Assembly (NCBI RefSeq): GCF_030345715.1
Contig: NZ_JAUASX010000003.1
Location: 153,276-217,275 of the forward strand
Direction of reading: 5' to 3'
Length of the DNA stretch: 64,000 nt
Origin: Solimonas sp. SE-A11
GTDB lineage: Bacteria; Pseudomonadota; Gammaproteobacteria; Nevskiales; Nevskiaceae
The notes under the pieces are model-generated. The model did not search any database and was not told the origin of the DNA. It saw only the letters and a list, made by a program, of their open reading frames with translations. Shown here piece by piece: positions 22,936 to 32,133 of this stretch. The translations under genes were made by a program, and so were the position numbers. Positions within the stretch are counted from its first letter, which is position 1. The number at the start of each line of letters is the position of its first letter.

Positions 22936-24876
22936 TTAGAAGTTGTACTTCGCGGTGAAGCCGACGTTGTCGCGATCGGCGTAGGGGTTGGCCTTGAAGT
23001 CCGGCGTGCCGTAGTAGCCGCTGTAGCTGACGCCCAGCGTGATCTTCTGCAGGTAGGTGAAGTTGAAGCCGATGCTGGCTCGCCAGTCGTCCTCGCCCAT
23101 CTGCGAGCCGAAGCCGGACAGCAGCGAAGACTGGCCCAGCACGGTCTTGGAGTGGGTGACGGGCACCTGCAGGTCCCAGCCGTTGAAGATGTTCTTGCGG
23201 TCGAAGATGAACAGGAAGGAATAGGCCGCGGCTTCCTTGGTATAGGTCAGCTTGTCCGAGCAACTGGTCGGGCCGCAGCCCTCGTCACGGTCGATTACCC
23301 AGTTGTAGCCGAAGTCCGAGACCACGGTGAGGGCGTCCCAGAAGTACTGGGGCCCGATCACGTACAGCGCGTTGACGTTGACCTGGCCGACCTTGGCGCG
23401 TACCGGCGTCGGCACCGGGCCGAGCAGGCCGCCGTCCACGTCCACCAGCACGTCCACGCCGTCGCGGTAGATCAGTTCGCCACCGACGTTGGCACCGAAC
23501 AGGGCCGTGGAGAAGCTCATCGCCGACATGTGGATGCCATCGAAGTACTTCACGTTGTAGGTCACCGGCACCTGCAGGCCCAGTTGCGCGGTGGTGATGT
23601 CCGGGCCGCCCGGCACCGGCGAAGGCAGCAGCAGCGCGGAACCGTAGTTCTGCACCGGAGCTGGCGTGGTGTTGTGGTAGCGCAGGTGGTAGAGGCCGAG
23701 ATTGGTGTTCGGCGTGAGCTGGTACTTCAGGCCCAGGCCGTACTGGCCGTAGTCGCTGGGGCGGATGTCCGGGCCGCGCTGCACGTTGATGTAGCGCGGA
23801 GTGCCGGCCGGCTGGATCGCCTCCAGGTTCGGCAGCGGCAGGTCGGGCAGCAGCGGATCCAGGCGGCCCAGGATGGCGCCCAGCGCGTTGTAGACCGGCG
23901 TACCCACCGTGACGTTGGGCAGCAGCAGGCGGTTGATCAGGTCCAGTGCTTCCGGGATGTCGTCGGACAGCAGGTTCACGTCGGCCAGCTGTGCCAGGTA
24001 TAGCGGGTTGTCGATGCCGTAGATGAACTCGGCGCCGGGGCCCACCACGTCGGCCACGGAGAAGAACTCGCCCACCGGGTTCAGTTCGGTCGGCTTGTAT
24101 TCGAGCTTGTACTGGCCGAGGATCGTCAGGCGATCGTTCAGTGCCAGCTGCATGGAGACCTGGTTCACCGGCAGCAGGATGCTCTTGACGTCGGCGCCCG
24201 GTACGGTCGCCTTGGTGGCGTCGGCAGGCGACTGGGCCAGTGCGATGCCGGCGAAGAACAGGCTCTCGCCCCAGGCGGCGATGTGGCGGCCCACGCGCAC
24301 GTTCAGCGCGGCTTCGTCGGTCAGGTACCAGGAGCCGTAGACGTAGGCGTCGAGCAGGCGCGCACGCTGGCCGTCGTAGTACTCGGCGTCGTCGCTGAAG
24401 CGGTTGGTCGGCAGCTCGGTCTTGTTGATCGTCGCGCCCGGCTGGTCCGGCGCCGGCGAGGTGTTGTCGTTCTTGCGGTGATAGACGTCGTCGTAGAACG
24501 CGTCGCCGCGCAACAGGATGCCGTAGTCGCCGTAGCTCAACTGGACTTCGCCCAGCAGCGACAGGCGATTATTCACCAGCGAGTGCTTCTTGAAGTTGCG
24601 GTTGCCGTCGTCGTAGTTGTTGGACTCGGGCAGCTTCAGGTAATCCGGCAGCGGGATCGAGTCGGCAGGGGCCGTGGCGATGATGCGGTTGTCCGGATCA
24701 TGCAGGCGCATGGCGGCGGAGTAGGCGGCCTGGACCTGGTATTGGCCGTCCATGCCCAGGAAATCGAAGGAGCCGGCCATGGCCGGAAGAGCCGCACCAC
24801 CGAGGAACGCCGCCACCAGCTTCGGACCGTAGGTCCAGCGCGTGCGAGCGCCCTCCATTCCCTGCTTGGACATCAT
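22936..24876 (-). CDS. DUF1302 family outer-membrane-type protein (paralogue B)
   Basis: A 646-residue exported protein, closely similar along its length to the gene at 3591-5528; both contain GRHIAAWGESLFF and ADVKSILLPVNQVSMQLAL. The signal peptide ends near AMA/GSF (about residue 34) and the C-terminus ends in an aromatic KYNF, as in outer-membrane barrels. A strong GAGGGGAG ribosome-binding site precedes the ATG. It is the first gene of a two-gene unit with the flavin reductase. The two paralogues may serve related substrates or one may be induced differently. Confidence 0.85.
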   Translation of the reverse strand: MMSKQGMEGARTRWTYGPKLVAAFLGGAALPAMAGSFDFLGMDGQYQVQAAYSAAMRLHDPDNRIIATAPADSIPLPDYLKLPESNNYDDGNRNFKKHSLVNNRLSLLGEVQLSYGDYGILLRGDAFYDDVYHRKNDNTSPAPDQPGATINKTELPTNRFSDDAEYYDGQRARLLDAYVYGSWYLTDEAALNVRVGRHIAAWGESLFFAGIALAQSPADATKATVPGADVKSILLPVNQVSMQLALNDRLTILGQYKLEYKPTELNPVGEFFSVADVVGPGAEFIYGIDNPLYLAQLADVNLLSDDIPEALDLINRLLLPNVTVGTPVYNALGAILGRLDPLLPDLPLPNLEAIQPAGTPRYINVQRGPDIRPSDYGQYGLGLKYQLTPNTNLGLYHLRYHNTTPAPVQNYGSALLLPSPVPGGPDITTAQLGLQVPVTYNVKYFDGIHMSAMSFSTALFGANVGGELIYRDGVDVLVDVDGGLLGPVPTPVRAKVGQVNVNALYVIGPQYFWDALTVVSDFGYNWVIDRDEGCGPTSCSDKLTYTKEAAAYSFLFIFDRKNIFNGWDLQVPVTHSKTVLGQSSLLSGFGSQMGEDDWRASIGFNFTYLQKITLGVSYSGYYGTPDFKANPYADRDNVGFTAKYNF

Positions 24877-25030
24877 CTTCTCCCCTCAGCCTGCTTTTAT
24901 TAGGAATATGCAGACGTTACCGTAGAGTTCCGGACTGAGCCTAGCCTCACCCGAAAAGATTAGGGGTGTCTCCTGCGAAGCGGGTATGGCGGCCCTCTCG
25001 GAAATCGGGCATCTTGAATGGCGCCTCAGG

Positions 25031-25075
25031 ACAGGCCCTGAAGGCACAGGCTCTGAAGGCACAGGCTCTGAAGGC
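25031..25075. repeat. Tandem 15-mer repeat (ACAGGCTCTGAAGGC x3)
   Basis: Three consecutive 15-base units at 25031-25045, 25046-25060 and 25061-25075; the first has one change. They end 39 bp before the wax ester synthase start, in the leader or promoter of that gene. Confidence 0.95.
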
Positions 25076-25114
25076 TGCGGCACACGATAACGACAAGTCC
25101 TGGGAGAGACCCGC

Positions 25115-26527
25115 ATGCAGTACCTGAGTCCCGTCGATGCCTCCTTCCTGCGCATGGAGTCCAAGCGCACCCCGATGCACGTGGGCGGCATGCTGACCTT
25201 CAAGCTGCCGGACAACGCCTCCCCGGACTTCCTGCGCGACCTGCTGCAGCACATGCGCACGGTGCCCTTCATGCCGCACCCCTTCGACTGCAAGCTGGCC
25301 CGAGGCCGCCTGTCGAAGCTGGCCCCGGCCTGGGTCAAGGCCGACCTCGACATCGACTACCACATCCGCCACTCGGCGCTGCCCTATCCGGGCGGCGAGC
25401 GCGAACTGGGCGTACTGGTGGCGCGTCTGCATTCCCATCCCCTGGACCTCAGTCGCCCGCTGTGGGAGGCCCACCTGATCGAGGGCCTGGAGAACCGGCG
25501 CTTCGCCATCTACTTCAAGGCCCACCACTGCGCCATCGACGGCGTAGGCGGCATGAAGATGGTGCGCAGCTGGCTCAGCGAAGACCCCACCGATATGAGC
25601 GGCCCCGGCCGCCCCCGGGCCGCCGAGACCGCCGAAGCCCCCCGTCCGCAGTCCTGGAAGACCCGCCTGGGCAAGCCCTTCAAGGTGGCCGGCCACCAGA
25701 TCCGCACCCTGCCGGAGCTGATCAAGGTCCTCAAGGAAATGAGCGCCCCGGGGCTGGAGGGTGGCACCCGCGCCGCACTGACGACCCCGCGCAGCCTGCT
25801 CAATCGTGCCATCACCCAGCAGCGCCGCCTGGGCACCCAGCTGCTGGACCTGAAGCGTATCAAGGCGATCAGCGCCGCCACCGGCACCACGGTCAACGAC
25901 GTGTCACTGGCCGTCTGCGGTGGTGCCATCCGCCGCTACCTGCTGGAGAACGGCGCCCTGCCGGAAAAGTCCCTGCTGGCTTCGGTCCCAGTGGCGCTGC
26001 CCCGGCCGGCGGGCAAGGGCGGCAACGCCGTCGCCGGCTTCGTCTGCCCCTTCGGCACCGACCAGACCGACCCGCTCAAGCGCCTGCAGCGCATCAATCG
26101 CGTCACCAGCGTCACCAAGCAGCAGCTGCTGGGGCTGTCGGCCACCGCACTGGAGCAGTTCACGCTGATGGGCCTGTCGCCGCTGCTGCTGGGGCAGATG
26201 GCCGGCGTGCTGTCCAAGGTGCCGCCGTTCTTCAACGTCACCGTCTCCAACGTCGTCGCCTCCAAGGTGCCGCTGTACCTGCGCGGTGCCCAGCTGGAGG
26301 CGATGTACCCCATGTCGATCCTGTTCGACGGCTACGCGCTGAACATCACCCTGGTCGGCTACTGCGACCGCGTGGCCGTCGGCTTCACCGGCTGTCGCGA
26401 CGCGATCCCCAGCCTGCAGAGGCTGGCCGTCTACACCGGCGAGGCCCTGACCGAAATGGAAGAGGCGCTGGCGGCCGCGATGCCGCCGCCGGCCAGCGGC
26501 GCGAAGAAGAAGCGCGCCCGCAGCTGA
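25115..26527 (+). CDS. Wax ester synthase/diacylglycerol acyltransferase (WS/DGAT)
   Basis: A 470-residue bifunctional acyltransferase that makes wax esters or triacylglycerol from acyl-CoA plus fatty alcohol or diacylglycerol. The active-site motif HHCAIDG is at residues 137-143. PLWEAHLIEG precedes it and the TVNDVSLAVCGG motif follows, as in Acinetobacter AtfA. Length fits the family. It links the surrounding CoA-based catabolism to neutral-lipid storage. It is divergent from the DUF1302/flavin reductase unit; three 15-bp tandem repeats lie just upstream and a terminator hairpin follows at 26550. Confidence 0.93.
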   Translation: MQYLSPVDASFLRMESKRTPMHVGGMLTFKLPDNASPDFLRDLLQHMRTVPFMPHPFDCKLARGRLSKLAPAWVKADLDIDYHIRHSALPYPGGERELGVLVARLHSHPLDLSRPLWEAHLIEGLENRRFAIYFKAHHCAIDGVGGMKMVRSWLSEDPTDMSGPGRPRAAETAEAPRPQSWKTRLGKPFKVAGHQIRTLPELIKVLKEMSAPGLEGGTRAALTTPRSLLNRAITQQRRLGTQLLDLKRIKAISAATGTTVNDVSLAVCGGAIRRYLLENGALPEKSLLASVPVALPRPAGKGGNAVAGFVCPFGTDQTDPLKRLQRINRVTSVTKQQLLGLSATALEQFTLMGLSPLLLGQMAGVLSKVPPFFNVTVSNVVASKVPLYLRGAQLEAMYPMSILFDGYALNITLVGYCDRVAVGFTGCRDAIPSLQRLAVYTGEALTEMEEALAAAMPPPASGAKKKRARS

Positions 26528-26549
26528 AGACGGCAGGCGAAAGAGGAAG

Positions 26550-26573
26550 GGGCGGCCTTGGCCGCCCTTTCTT
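26550..26573 (+). terminator. Terminator after the wax ester synthase gene
   Basis: GGGCGGCC (26550-26557) and GGCCGCCC (26560-26567) around a TT loop, followed by TTTCTT. It lies between convergent genes. Confidence 0.85.
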
Positions 26574-27841
26574 CATTCTGGCTTCTTGCGGTAAGTGTGG
26601 ATCGAGATTTCGCCGCCGAGGCCACTGAGGTCGTTGGCGCTCACGTCGACCACCGTATCGCCCTCCAGCGACGTCGCCGTGATCTCGCCGCCCTCGATGC
26701 CCGCGCCCACGGTGGCCACGCTGGTATTGCGGCTGGTCCAGGTCACGTTGTGCCGGATCGGCCGCTCGATGCCGTCACTGAACAGGCCGTAGGCCTGTGC
26801 CTGCAGCGTCTCGCGCAACTCCAGCTGCGCCTTGTCGGTGGACAGCCGCAGGCTCATCAGGTTCAGGTCGCGCGCCTCGATCAGGCGGGTGTCCACGCTC
26901 AGTCCGGCCGACTCCAGCTCGTAGCGGAAGCGGAAGGGCTTCTTGGCGGCCAGGGGCTGGATCAGGCGGCCGGCGCTGTCCGCCGTCTCACTGAAAGTGC
27001 TCTCGTCGCCCTCGATCAGGTCGCGGGTCACCTGCAGCCCCAATTCCTGCGGCGGTGCCGAGCTGTCCTCGAACAAGCCGGAGATGCGCACGTAGTCGCT
27101 ATAGCCCAGCGGCAAGAAGGTGTCGGCCGCCTGTTCGTAGGCCAGCTGCAGCTCGCGCAGGTTGCTGAGCTGCAGTTCCCGCCGCACCGAGCGCCCGCAC
27201 AGCGGCAGCGCCGCCTCCAGCAGGAAACGCGAGTTCACCGGGCCGGTCAGTGCCTGCAGGGCCGAGCCGCTGCGGGTGACTGGGGCACCGGTGGTCAGTA
27301 CCTGCCATGACGCGACGCTGGTCAGGTCCACCGGCACGCTGCTCTCCAGCGTGGTGGTTTCCAGCTTGAAGGTCTGGCTGGTCTGCGGTGCCATGCGTGT
27401 CAGCTCCGGCGTGATGCGCAGCTCGCCGATGGACGTCGCGCTGACGCCGTACTGCGCACGCAGGCCGGCGTAGTCCGCCGTGATGGTGGCCGAGCCCGGC
27501 CGCAGCACGATCACCGTGCCCTGTGCGTAGTACAGCCCCGTGGCGCCCGGGATCGGGATATCGCCGTTGCTGACGATTGCCACGCCCGTATCGTTGCTGC
27601 TCCAGGTGCTGCGTTCCGACACCGATTCCAGCGTGTCGTCGCCTTCGCCGCTGAAGGTGGCGAGGGCCGCCAGCTGCACCGCCGCGCACTCGTAACTCTC
27701 CACCGAATCGCCGCCATAGGCCGAGGTGATCTGGATCTTCACCGGGGCGCGGCCATCGCCGACGCCGCCTGAGCAGGCCGCCAGCGCCAGGAGCGCGGCG
27801 CCGGCCGGAGCCGCCGCCGTCCTCGTTGCCGGTCGCTTCAC
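26573..27841 (-). CDS. Lipoprotein with bacterial Ig-like (Big2-type) domains
   Basis: A 422-residue predicted lipoprotein; the lipobox LAAC places the lipidated Cys at residue 23. The C-terminal part has the Big2-type pattern (NVTWTSRNTSVATVGAGIE, then GGEITATSLEGDTVVDVSA), and a similar STWSSNDTGVAIVSNG region near residues 75-95 suggests a second, N-terminal copy. It starts with GTG whose GTGA overlaps the stop of the NHL-repeat lipoprotein gene, so the two are translationally coupled. Likely an envelope-anchored adhesion or structural protein; no enzymatic motif is seen. Confidence 0.8.
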   Translation of the reverse strand: MKRPATRTAAAPAGAALLALAACSGGVGDGRAPVKIQITSAYGGDSVESYECAAVQLAALATFSGEGDDTLESVSERSTWSSNDTGVAIVSNGDIPIPGATGLYYAQGTVIVLRPGSATITADYAGLRAQYGVSATSIGELRITPELTRMAPQTSQTFKLETTTLESSVPVDLTSVASWQVLTTGAPVTRSGSALQALTGPVNSRFLLEAALPLCGRSVRRELQLSNLRELQLAYEQAADTFLPLGYSDYVRISGLFEDSSAPPQELGLQVTRDLIEGDESTFSETADSAGRLIQPLAAKKPFRFRYELESAGLSVDTRLIEARDLNLMSLRLSTDKAQLELRETLQAQAYGLFSDGIERPIRHNVTWTSRNTSVATVGAGIEGGEITATSLEGDTVVDVSANDLSGLGGEISIHTYRKKPE

Positions 27842-29034
27842 TGGGGGAAGAACAGGATGCGGTTGTTGTTGCGGTCGCTGACGTAGAGCACACCGCTGTA
27901 GATGAACGCGCCCGACGCGCCGCTCAGCGTCGTCTTGGCCGGTGTATCGTCGCTGTCGCCATCCTGGTCCGCGTCGTTGGGCGTGACGGCAGTGAAGCTG
28001 TCCTGACCGTAGACCTCGCCCGCGGCCAGGCCGTTCTCCAGCGGGAAGGCGTTGTAGCGCAGCACGCGGTTGTTGCCGGAATCAGCCACGTAGATGCGGG
28101 TGCCGTCGGAGCCGATGCCGAAGGGTGCGCGCAGGGTGGAGGCCGAGCTGCCCGGCGAGGAACGGCTAAAGCCGCTCTGGCCGATCACGTAGTCGGCCTC
28201 GGCGCTCGACTGCTGCGGGAACAGTGCCCAGTACAGCACGCGGTTGTTGCCGGAGTCCGTCACCAGCAGGCGGAAGCCGTCGCTCCAGACGCCGGCCGGC
28301 TTGTTCATCTCCTCGGCCTCGTCATCCGCCAGGCGGCTGGTGAAGTCCAGCTGGCCCAGCACCAAGTCGGCGGCGGCGCCATTGGCGGTCGGCACGCTGC
28401 TCCAGACCAGCACGCGGTTGTTGTTCTGGTCGGCCACCACCAGGCGCCCGTTGGCGATCACGACCGAGGTCGGGAAGGCCAGGCGCGTCGAGCTGGTGCC
28501 CGAGGTGGAGGAGACGAAGTCGGTCTGGCCCACCACCACGTCCGGCAGGGCGCCAGCGGCGGTCGGGATCGTGTTCCAGATCAGCACGCGGTTGTTGCCG
28601 GAATCGGCCACCACCAGCTTGCCCTCGCCGATGAAGGCGGCGCTGGGCAGCGCCAGACGGTCGCGCGCGGTGGCAGGGGTGTTGCCGGTGGCGCTGGACT
28701 GGCCCAGCACGAAGCTGGCGGCGGTATCCGGGTTGGAGGGGACCGCGGTGAAGCCCAGCAGGCGATTGTTCGCCGTGTCTGCGATGAACAGGCGCGTGCC
28801 GTCGCTGGCGACGTTGCCCAGCGGTTGCGCCAGGGTGTTGCCGGCGGTGGAGGCGCCGCGGTTCGGGGCGCTCTTGGTGTAGTCGGCCTGGCCGTAGAGA
28901 CCGAAGGCCTCGATCAGGTCGAGATCGTCGTCACCGCCGCTGCCACCACCGCAACCCGCCAGCAGGGCCGGCAGTAACAGCAGCAGGGTGGGAACGGCTA
29001 AGCGCAGGCCGCGCGCGGACGGGGTCGCCGACAT
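27838..29034 (-). CDS. NHL-repeat beta-propeller lipoprotein
   Basis: A 398-residue predicted lipoprotein (lipobox LAGC, Cys28) followed by a low-complexity Gly/Asp linker. At least five NHL-type repeats are visible as recurring NNRVLIW/NNRVLVW/GNNRVLRY motifs preceded by variable blades (ADSGNNR, ADQNNNR, SDRNNNR). NHL propellers mediate binding rather than catalysis. It is translationally coupled to the downstream Ig-like lipoprotein (4-bp overlap). Together they look like a two-protein envelope module next to a two-component system. Confidence 0.87.
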   Translation of the reverse strand: MSATPSARGLRLAVPTLLLLLPALLAGCGGGSGGDDDLDLIEAFGLYGQADYTKSAPNRGASTAGNTLAQPLGNVASDGTRLFIADTANNRLLGFTAVPSNPDTAASFVLGQSSATGNTPATARDRLALPSAAFIGEGKLVVADSGNNRVLIWNTIPTAAGALPDVVVGQTDFVSSTSGTSSTRLAFPTSVVIANGRLVVADQNNNRVLVWSSVPTANGAAADLVLGQLDFTSRLADDEAEEMNKPAGVWSDGFRLLVTDSGNNRVLYWALFPQQSSAEADYVIGQSGFSRSSPGSSASTLRAPFGIGSDGTRIYVADSGNNRVLRYNAFPLENGLAAGEVYGQDSFTAVTPNDADQDGDSDDTPAKTTLSGASGAFIYSGVLYVSDRNNNRILFFPQ

Positions 29035-29126
29035 CGATTTCTCCGGGGAATAGTGGGGAGTCCCATGATTTCCCGGACCGTCGCGCTACGGCTGCAAGGC
29101 TTTGTATGGAATTGTGTCGAAGGCGC

Positions 29127-30371
29127 TCAGGCCGTCAGCGGCAGGCACAGTTCCACCGCGAACGGGCGGTCTGCACGGCGCTCGCGCAGTTCCACTTGTG
29201 CGCCATGCGCGGATGCCACGCGCTGTACGATCGCCAGTCCCAGGCCTGCGCCGCGCCCATCCCGCGCGCGGTTGCCGCGCTCGAAGGGCTCGATCAGGCG
29301 CTGCCACTCCTGCCGCTCGATGCCACGGCCATGATCCTCCACGCTCAGGCGCAATTGCTCGCCGTCGCGTCGCGTCACCACGCGTACCGGCGCCAGTCCA
29401 TGGGCGAGGGCGTTATCCGCGAGATTGCGGACCAGGCGCAGCAGCCCCAGGCGGCGCGCGCCCACCTGCAGTCCTCGGCAATCGAGATCCAGCTGCAGGC
29501 CCTCGTGGCGCTGCAGGGCCGTGCGCACCAGCGCGTCGAGCTCCAGGCTTTCCAGCGGCTCGTCCTGCCCGTCACGCACGAAGTCGATGCACTGGTGGAC
29601 GATATGATCGATGTCGCGGATGTCCGCCATCATCGGGTTGAAGTCACCCGGGTGATCGGCCGCATGCAGTTCGATGGCGGCCTGCAGCCGTGCCAGCGGC
29701 GAGCGGATGTCATGCGACAAACCGGCCAGCATCAGCTCGCGCTCGCGCAGGCTGCTGCGCAGCTTCACGCTCATGCGCTGCAGCGCCTCGCCGATCAGGC
29801 GGAACTCCTTGGGCCCACCGGGCGTGACGGAAGGGGGAGCACCTCGCTCGATATCGCCGATGCCCTCGATCAGCCGCCGCACCGGGCGGCGCAGCAGCAG
29901 GGTCAGAAGCAATGCCGCCACCAGCATCAGGATGCCGATGGTGGCGAGATTGACCAAGGTGAAATGCCGGCGCATCGCCTTGATCGCCGCCTCGTGCTCC
30001 GGCGAGGGCACGCCGCTGATGCGCCGTACCACCGGCGGTACACCGGGCTCGCCGGCATCGCTGCGCAATACCTCCACGCGCGTGCGCAGGGGCATCTGGA
30101 AGCCCGAGGCAGGCAGCCCCAGCAGGCCGGTGCCCGGGCCGCCGGCGAAGCCCATGCGGGCCATGCCAGCCACCGGTGTGGCCGGCATGGCCGCAGCGGC
30201 ACCCGCCTCCTCGCGCCGCTCGCCGGTGGGCGGGGGAGGGGGGGCGGGCATCGTGCGGAGCAGCAGGTCGTCCGGCGGAAACACGCGCAGCAGCGCGAAG
30301 TTGAGCAAGGGGCTGGCCAGCAATGCCGCGGCAACGATCAGGCCGACCCAGTTGCGCAGGCTGATGCTCAC
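29127..30371 (-). CDS. EnvZ-type sensor histidine kinase
   Basis: A 414-residue membrane kinase. TM1 spans about residues 8-28 and TM2 about 139-160, enclosing a roughly 110-residue periplasmic sensor with a proline-rich start and an Ala/Gly-rich middle. A HAMP linker follows. The H-box GLSHDIRSPLAR has the phospho-acceptor His at 220. The N-box RNLADNALAHG and a GRGI/GLGLAIV ATPase lid follow. The start is a GTG overlapping the response regulator stop (GTGA), so it is translationally coupled. The signal is unknown. Confidence 0.92.
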   Translation of the reverse strand: MSISLRNWVGLIVAAALLASPLLNFALLRVFPPDDLLLRTMPAPPPPPTGERREEAGAAAAMPATPVAGMARMGFAGGPGTGLLGLPASGFQMPLRTRVEVLRSDAGEPGVPPVVRRISGVPSPEHEAAIKAMRRHFTLVNLATIGILMLVAALLLTLLLRRPVRRLIEGIGDIERGAPPSVTPGGPKEFRLIGEALQRMSVKLRSSLRERELMLAGLSHDIRSPLARLQAAIELHAADHPGDFNPMMADIRDIDHIVHQCIDFVRDGQDEPLESLELDALVRTALQRHEGLQLDLDCRGLQVGARRLGLLRLVRNLADNALAHGLAPVRVVTRRDGEQLRLSVEDHGRGIERQEWQRLIEPFERGNRARDGRGAGLGLAIVQRVASAHGAQVELRERRADRPFAVELCLPLTA

Positions 30372-31096
30372 GGCGCCGCCACCACCGTATGGTCGGGCAC
30401 GAAGATGTAGCCGCGACCCCAGACCGTCTGGATGTAGCGCGGCTCAGCGACATCCGGCTCCAGGATGCGGCGCAGCCGCGACACCAGCAGGTCGATGGAG
30501 CGGGACAGCGTCTCGCCACGGTTGCCGGACACCATGCGGTGCAGCTCGTCGCGGCCCAGCACGCGGCGCGCGTTGAGCGCCAGCGCTTCCAGCAACTGGT
30601 ACTCGCCCGTGGTCAGGCGCACCGGCAGGCCATCGCGCTTCAGCACGCGGCTCCACAGGTCCAGTTCGAATTCTCCGAAGCGCAAGGTCTCGCGGGTGGT
30701 GGGCAATCCAGGCGTGCCGCGCTGCCGCGTGCGACGCAGTACCGAGTGGATGCGTGCCACCAGCTCGCGCGGATTGCAGGGCTTGGCGAGGTAGTCGTCT
30801 GCGCCGACCTCCAGGCCGATGATGCGGTCCACATCGTCGCCGCGCGCCGACAGCATGATCACCGGCGTGGACGGGGCCAGTTCGCGCAGCCGGCGGCACA
30901 GGGCGATGCCGTCGCCGTCCGGCAGCATCAGATCCAGCACGACCAGGTCGTAGGACTCGCGCTGGATGTAGCGCTGGGCGGAGGCGGCGGTGCCGACGCC
31001 CTCGGCGTCGATCCCGTGCTTGACCAGGAAGCCCGCGATCAAGGTGCGCAGGCGCTCGTCATCGTCGACGAGCAAGACTTTGGGGTTCATGGACAT
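30368..31096 (-). CDS. OmpR-family response regulator
   Basis: A 242-residue regulator. The receiver domain has acidic residues DDD at 11-13, the phospho-acceptor Asp55 (VLDLMLPDGDG) and the conserved Lys in LAKPCNP. The C-terminal winged helix ends with YIQTVWGRGYIFVP. It is coupled to the EnvZ-type kinase by a 4-bp overlap. Met1 or Met3 could be the start. It is divergent from the first DUF4382 lipoprotein gene across 150 bp and may regulate it. Confidence 0.93.
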   Translation of the reverse strand: MSMNPKVLLVDDDERLRTLIAGFLVKHGIDAEGVGTAASAQRYIQRESYDLVVLDLMLPDGDGIALCRRLRELAPSTPVIMLSARGDDVDRIIGLEVGADDYLAKPCNPRELVARIHSVLRRTRQRGTPGLPTTRETLRFGEFELDLWSRVLKRDGLPVRLTTGEYQLLEALALNARRVLGRDELHRMVSGNRGETLSRSIDLLVSRLRRILEPDVAEPRYIQTVWGRGYIFVPDHTVVAAP

Positions 31097-31245
31097 GATC
31101 GGACCAGCCTAGGTACGCAATGGAAACGGTGAAAGGGTTTTGCCCGAGCCGGATACAGCCTGATACGAATTGCGACAAATGCGGGGCGGACCCGGATAGG
31201 TGGCGGCCGATACCTTCGCCGCAACTCCTCCATGGCCCCTGCCGA

Positions 31246-32124
31246 ATGCCTGACCCCCTGTCGCTGCAACGCTGTATCCCCCTGCTGGCCTGCCTGCCGC
31301 TGCTGTGCGCCTGCGAGGCCAAGCTCGATGTCGACCTGACGGATGGCCCGATCGACGGGGCCGAGTCGGTCGTACTGCGCCTGACCGGCATCCAGTTGCT
31401 CAAGGACGACGGCAATCGCGTCACCATCAACGTCGATGCCGATGTCGACCTGCTGCAGTACCGCAACGGTTCGACGCTCAGACTGGCCGAGGGCGAGGAG
31501 GTTCCCGCCGCCCGCTATGTCGGCGCCCAACTGGTGTTTGCGGACAGTGGTTCCTACGTGGGGCGCAGCGATGGCAGCCAGGTCCCCATCGTCGCCCCCG
31601 GGACCCAGGCGTACGCCGACCTGGACCTGAATGTCGGCGACGACGACGAGGCCGGCTTGCTGCTGGACCTGGAACTGCGCTTCTCGCTGGACGACCAGCT
31701 CTCCACCCTGGGCAACTACGCCCTGGTCCCGGTCCTGCGGGCCATGGACCCGGAGGATGCCGGCGAGGTCTCCGGCAAGGTCGCCAACGCCCTGGTCGAG
31801 GACGCCGACTGTCGCCAGGGGCGCAGCCTGCTGCGCGGGGTCAGCGTCTACGCCTACGAGGGTACCGGCGTTACCCCCGTGGACTACGCCCGCAACCGGA
31901 TCACCGGCATCCAGCCGGTATCGGCTGCCGCGGTCTACGACGACGGCGACGGTGGCTACCGCTACCGCTTCGCCTACCTGCCCGAGGGCGACTACACCCT
32001 GGCGCTGACCTGCGACGCCGACAGCGAGCGCCCGGCCATCGTGGACGACCTGGGGTTCCTGCAGCGCCGCAACGCCACCGTGAACGCCGGCGAGACCCGC
32101 AGCATTGCCTTCACCGCCGAATAG
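31246..32124 (+). CDS. DUF4382-type lipoprotein (paralogue A)
   Basis: A 292-residue predicted lipoprotein. The Met at 31246 is chosen because it gives a signal peptide with a lipidated Cys at residue 23 (LCAC); the longer in-frame reading begins with a charged, Cys-containing leader. The domain has LDVDLTDGPIDGAESVVLRL and EGEEVPAARY, the DUF4382 style. A C-terminal part (YRYRFAYLPEGDYTLALTC) resembles a carboxypeptidase-regulatory-like beta sandwich. A clear paralogue is at 33830-34702. Function unknown. The EF-hand gene follows after 9 bp. Confidence 0.8.
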   Translation: MPDPLSLQRCIPLLACLPLLCACEAKLDVDLTDGPIDGAESVVLRLTGIQLLKDDGNRVTINVDADVDLLQYRNGSTLRLAEGEEVPAARYVGAQLVFADSGSYVGRSDGSQVPIVAPGTQAYADLDLNVGDDDEAGLLLDLELRFSLDDQLSTLGNYALVPVLRAMDPEDAGEVSGKVANALVEDADCRQGRSLLRGVSVYAYEGTGVTPVDYARNRITGIQPVSAAAVYDDGDGGYRYRFAYLPEGDYTLALTCDADSERPAIVDDLGFLQRRNATVNAGETRSIAFTAE

Positions 32125-32133
32125 GAGTTCCCC

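Noticed and set aside
21920-23263. Longer reading of the flavin reductase starting near 23263
   Set aside because: The extra 111 residues are antisense-frame sequence inside the DUF1302 gene; the Met at 22930 begins the family N-terminus.
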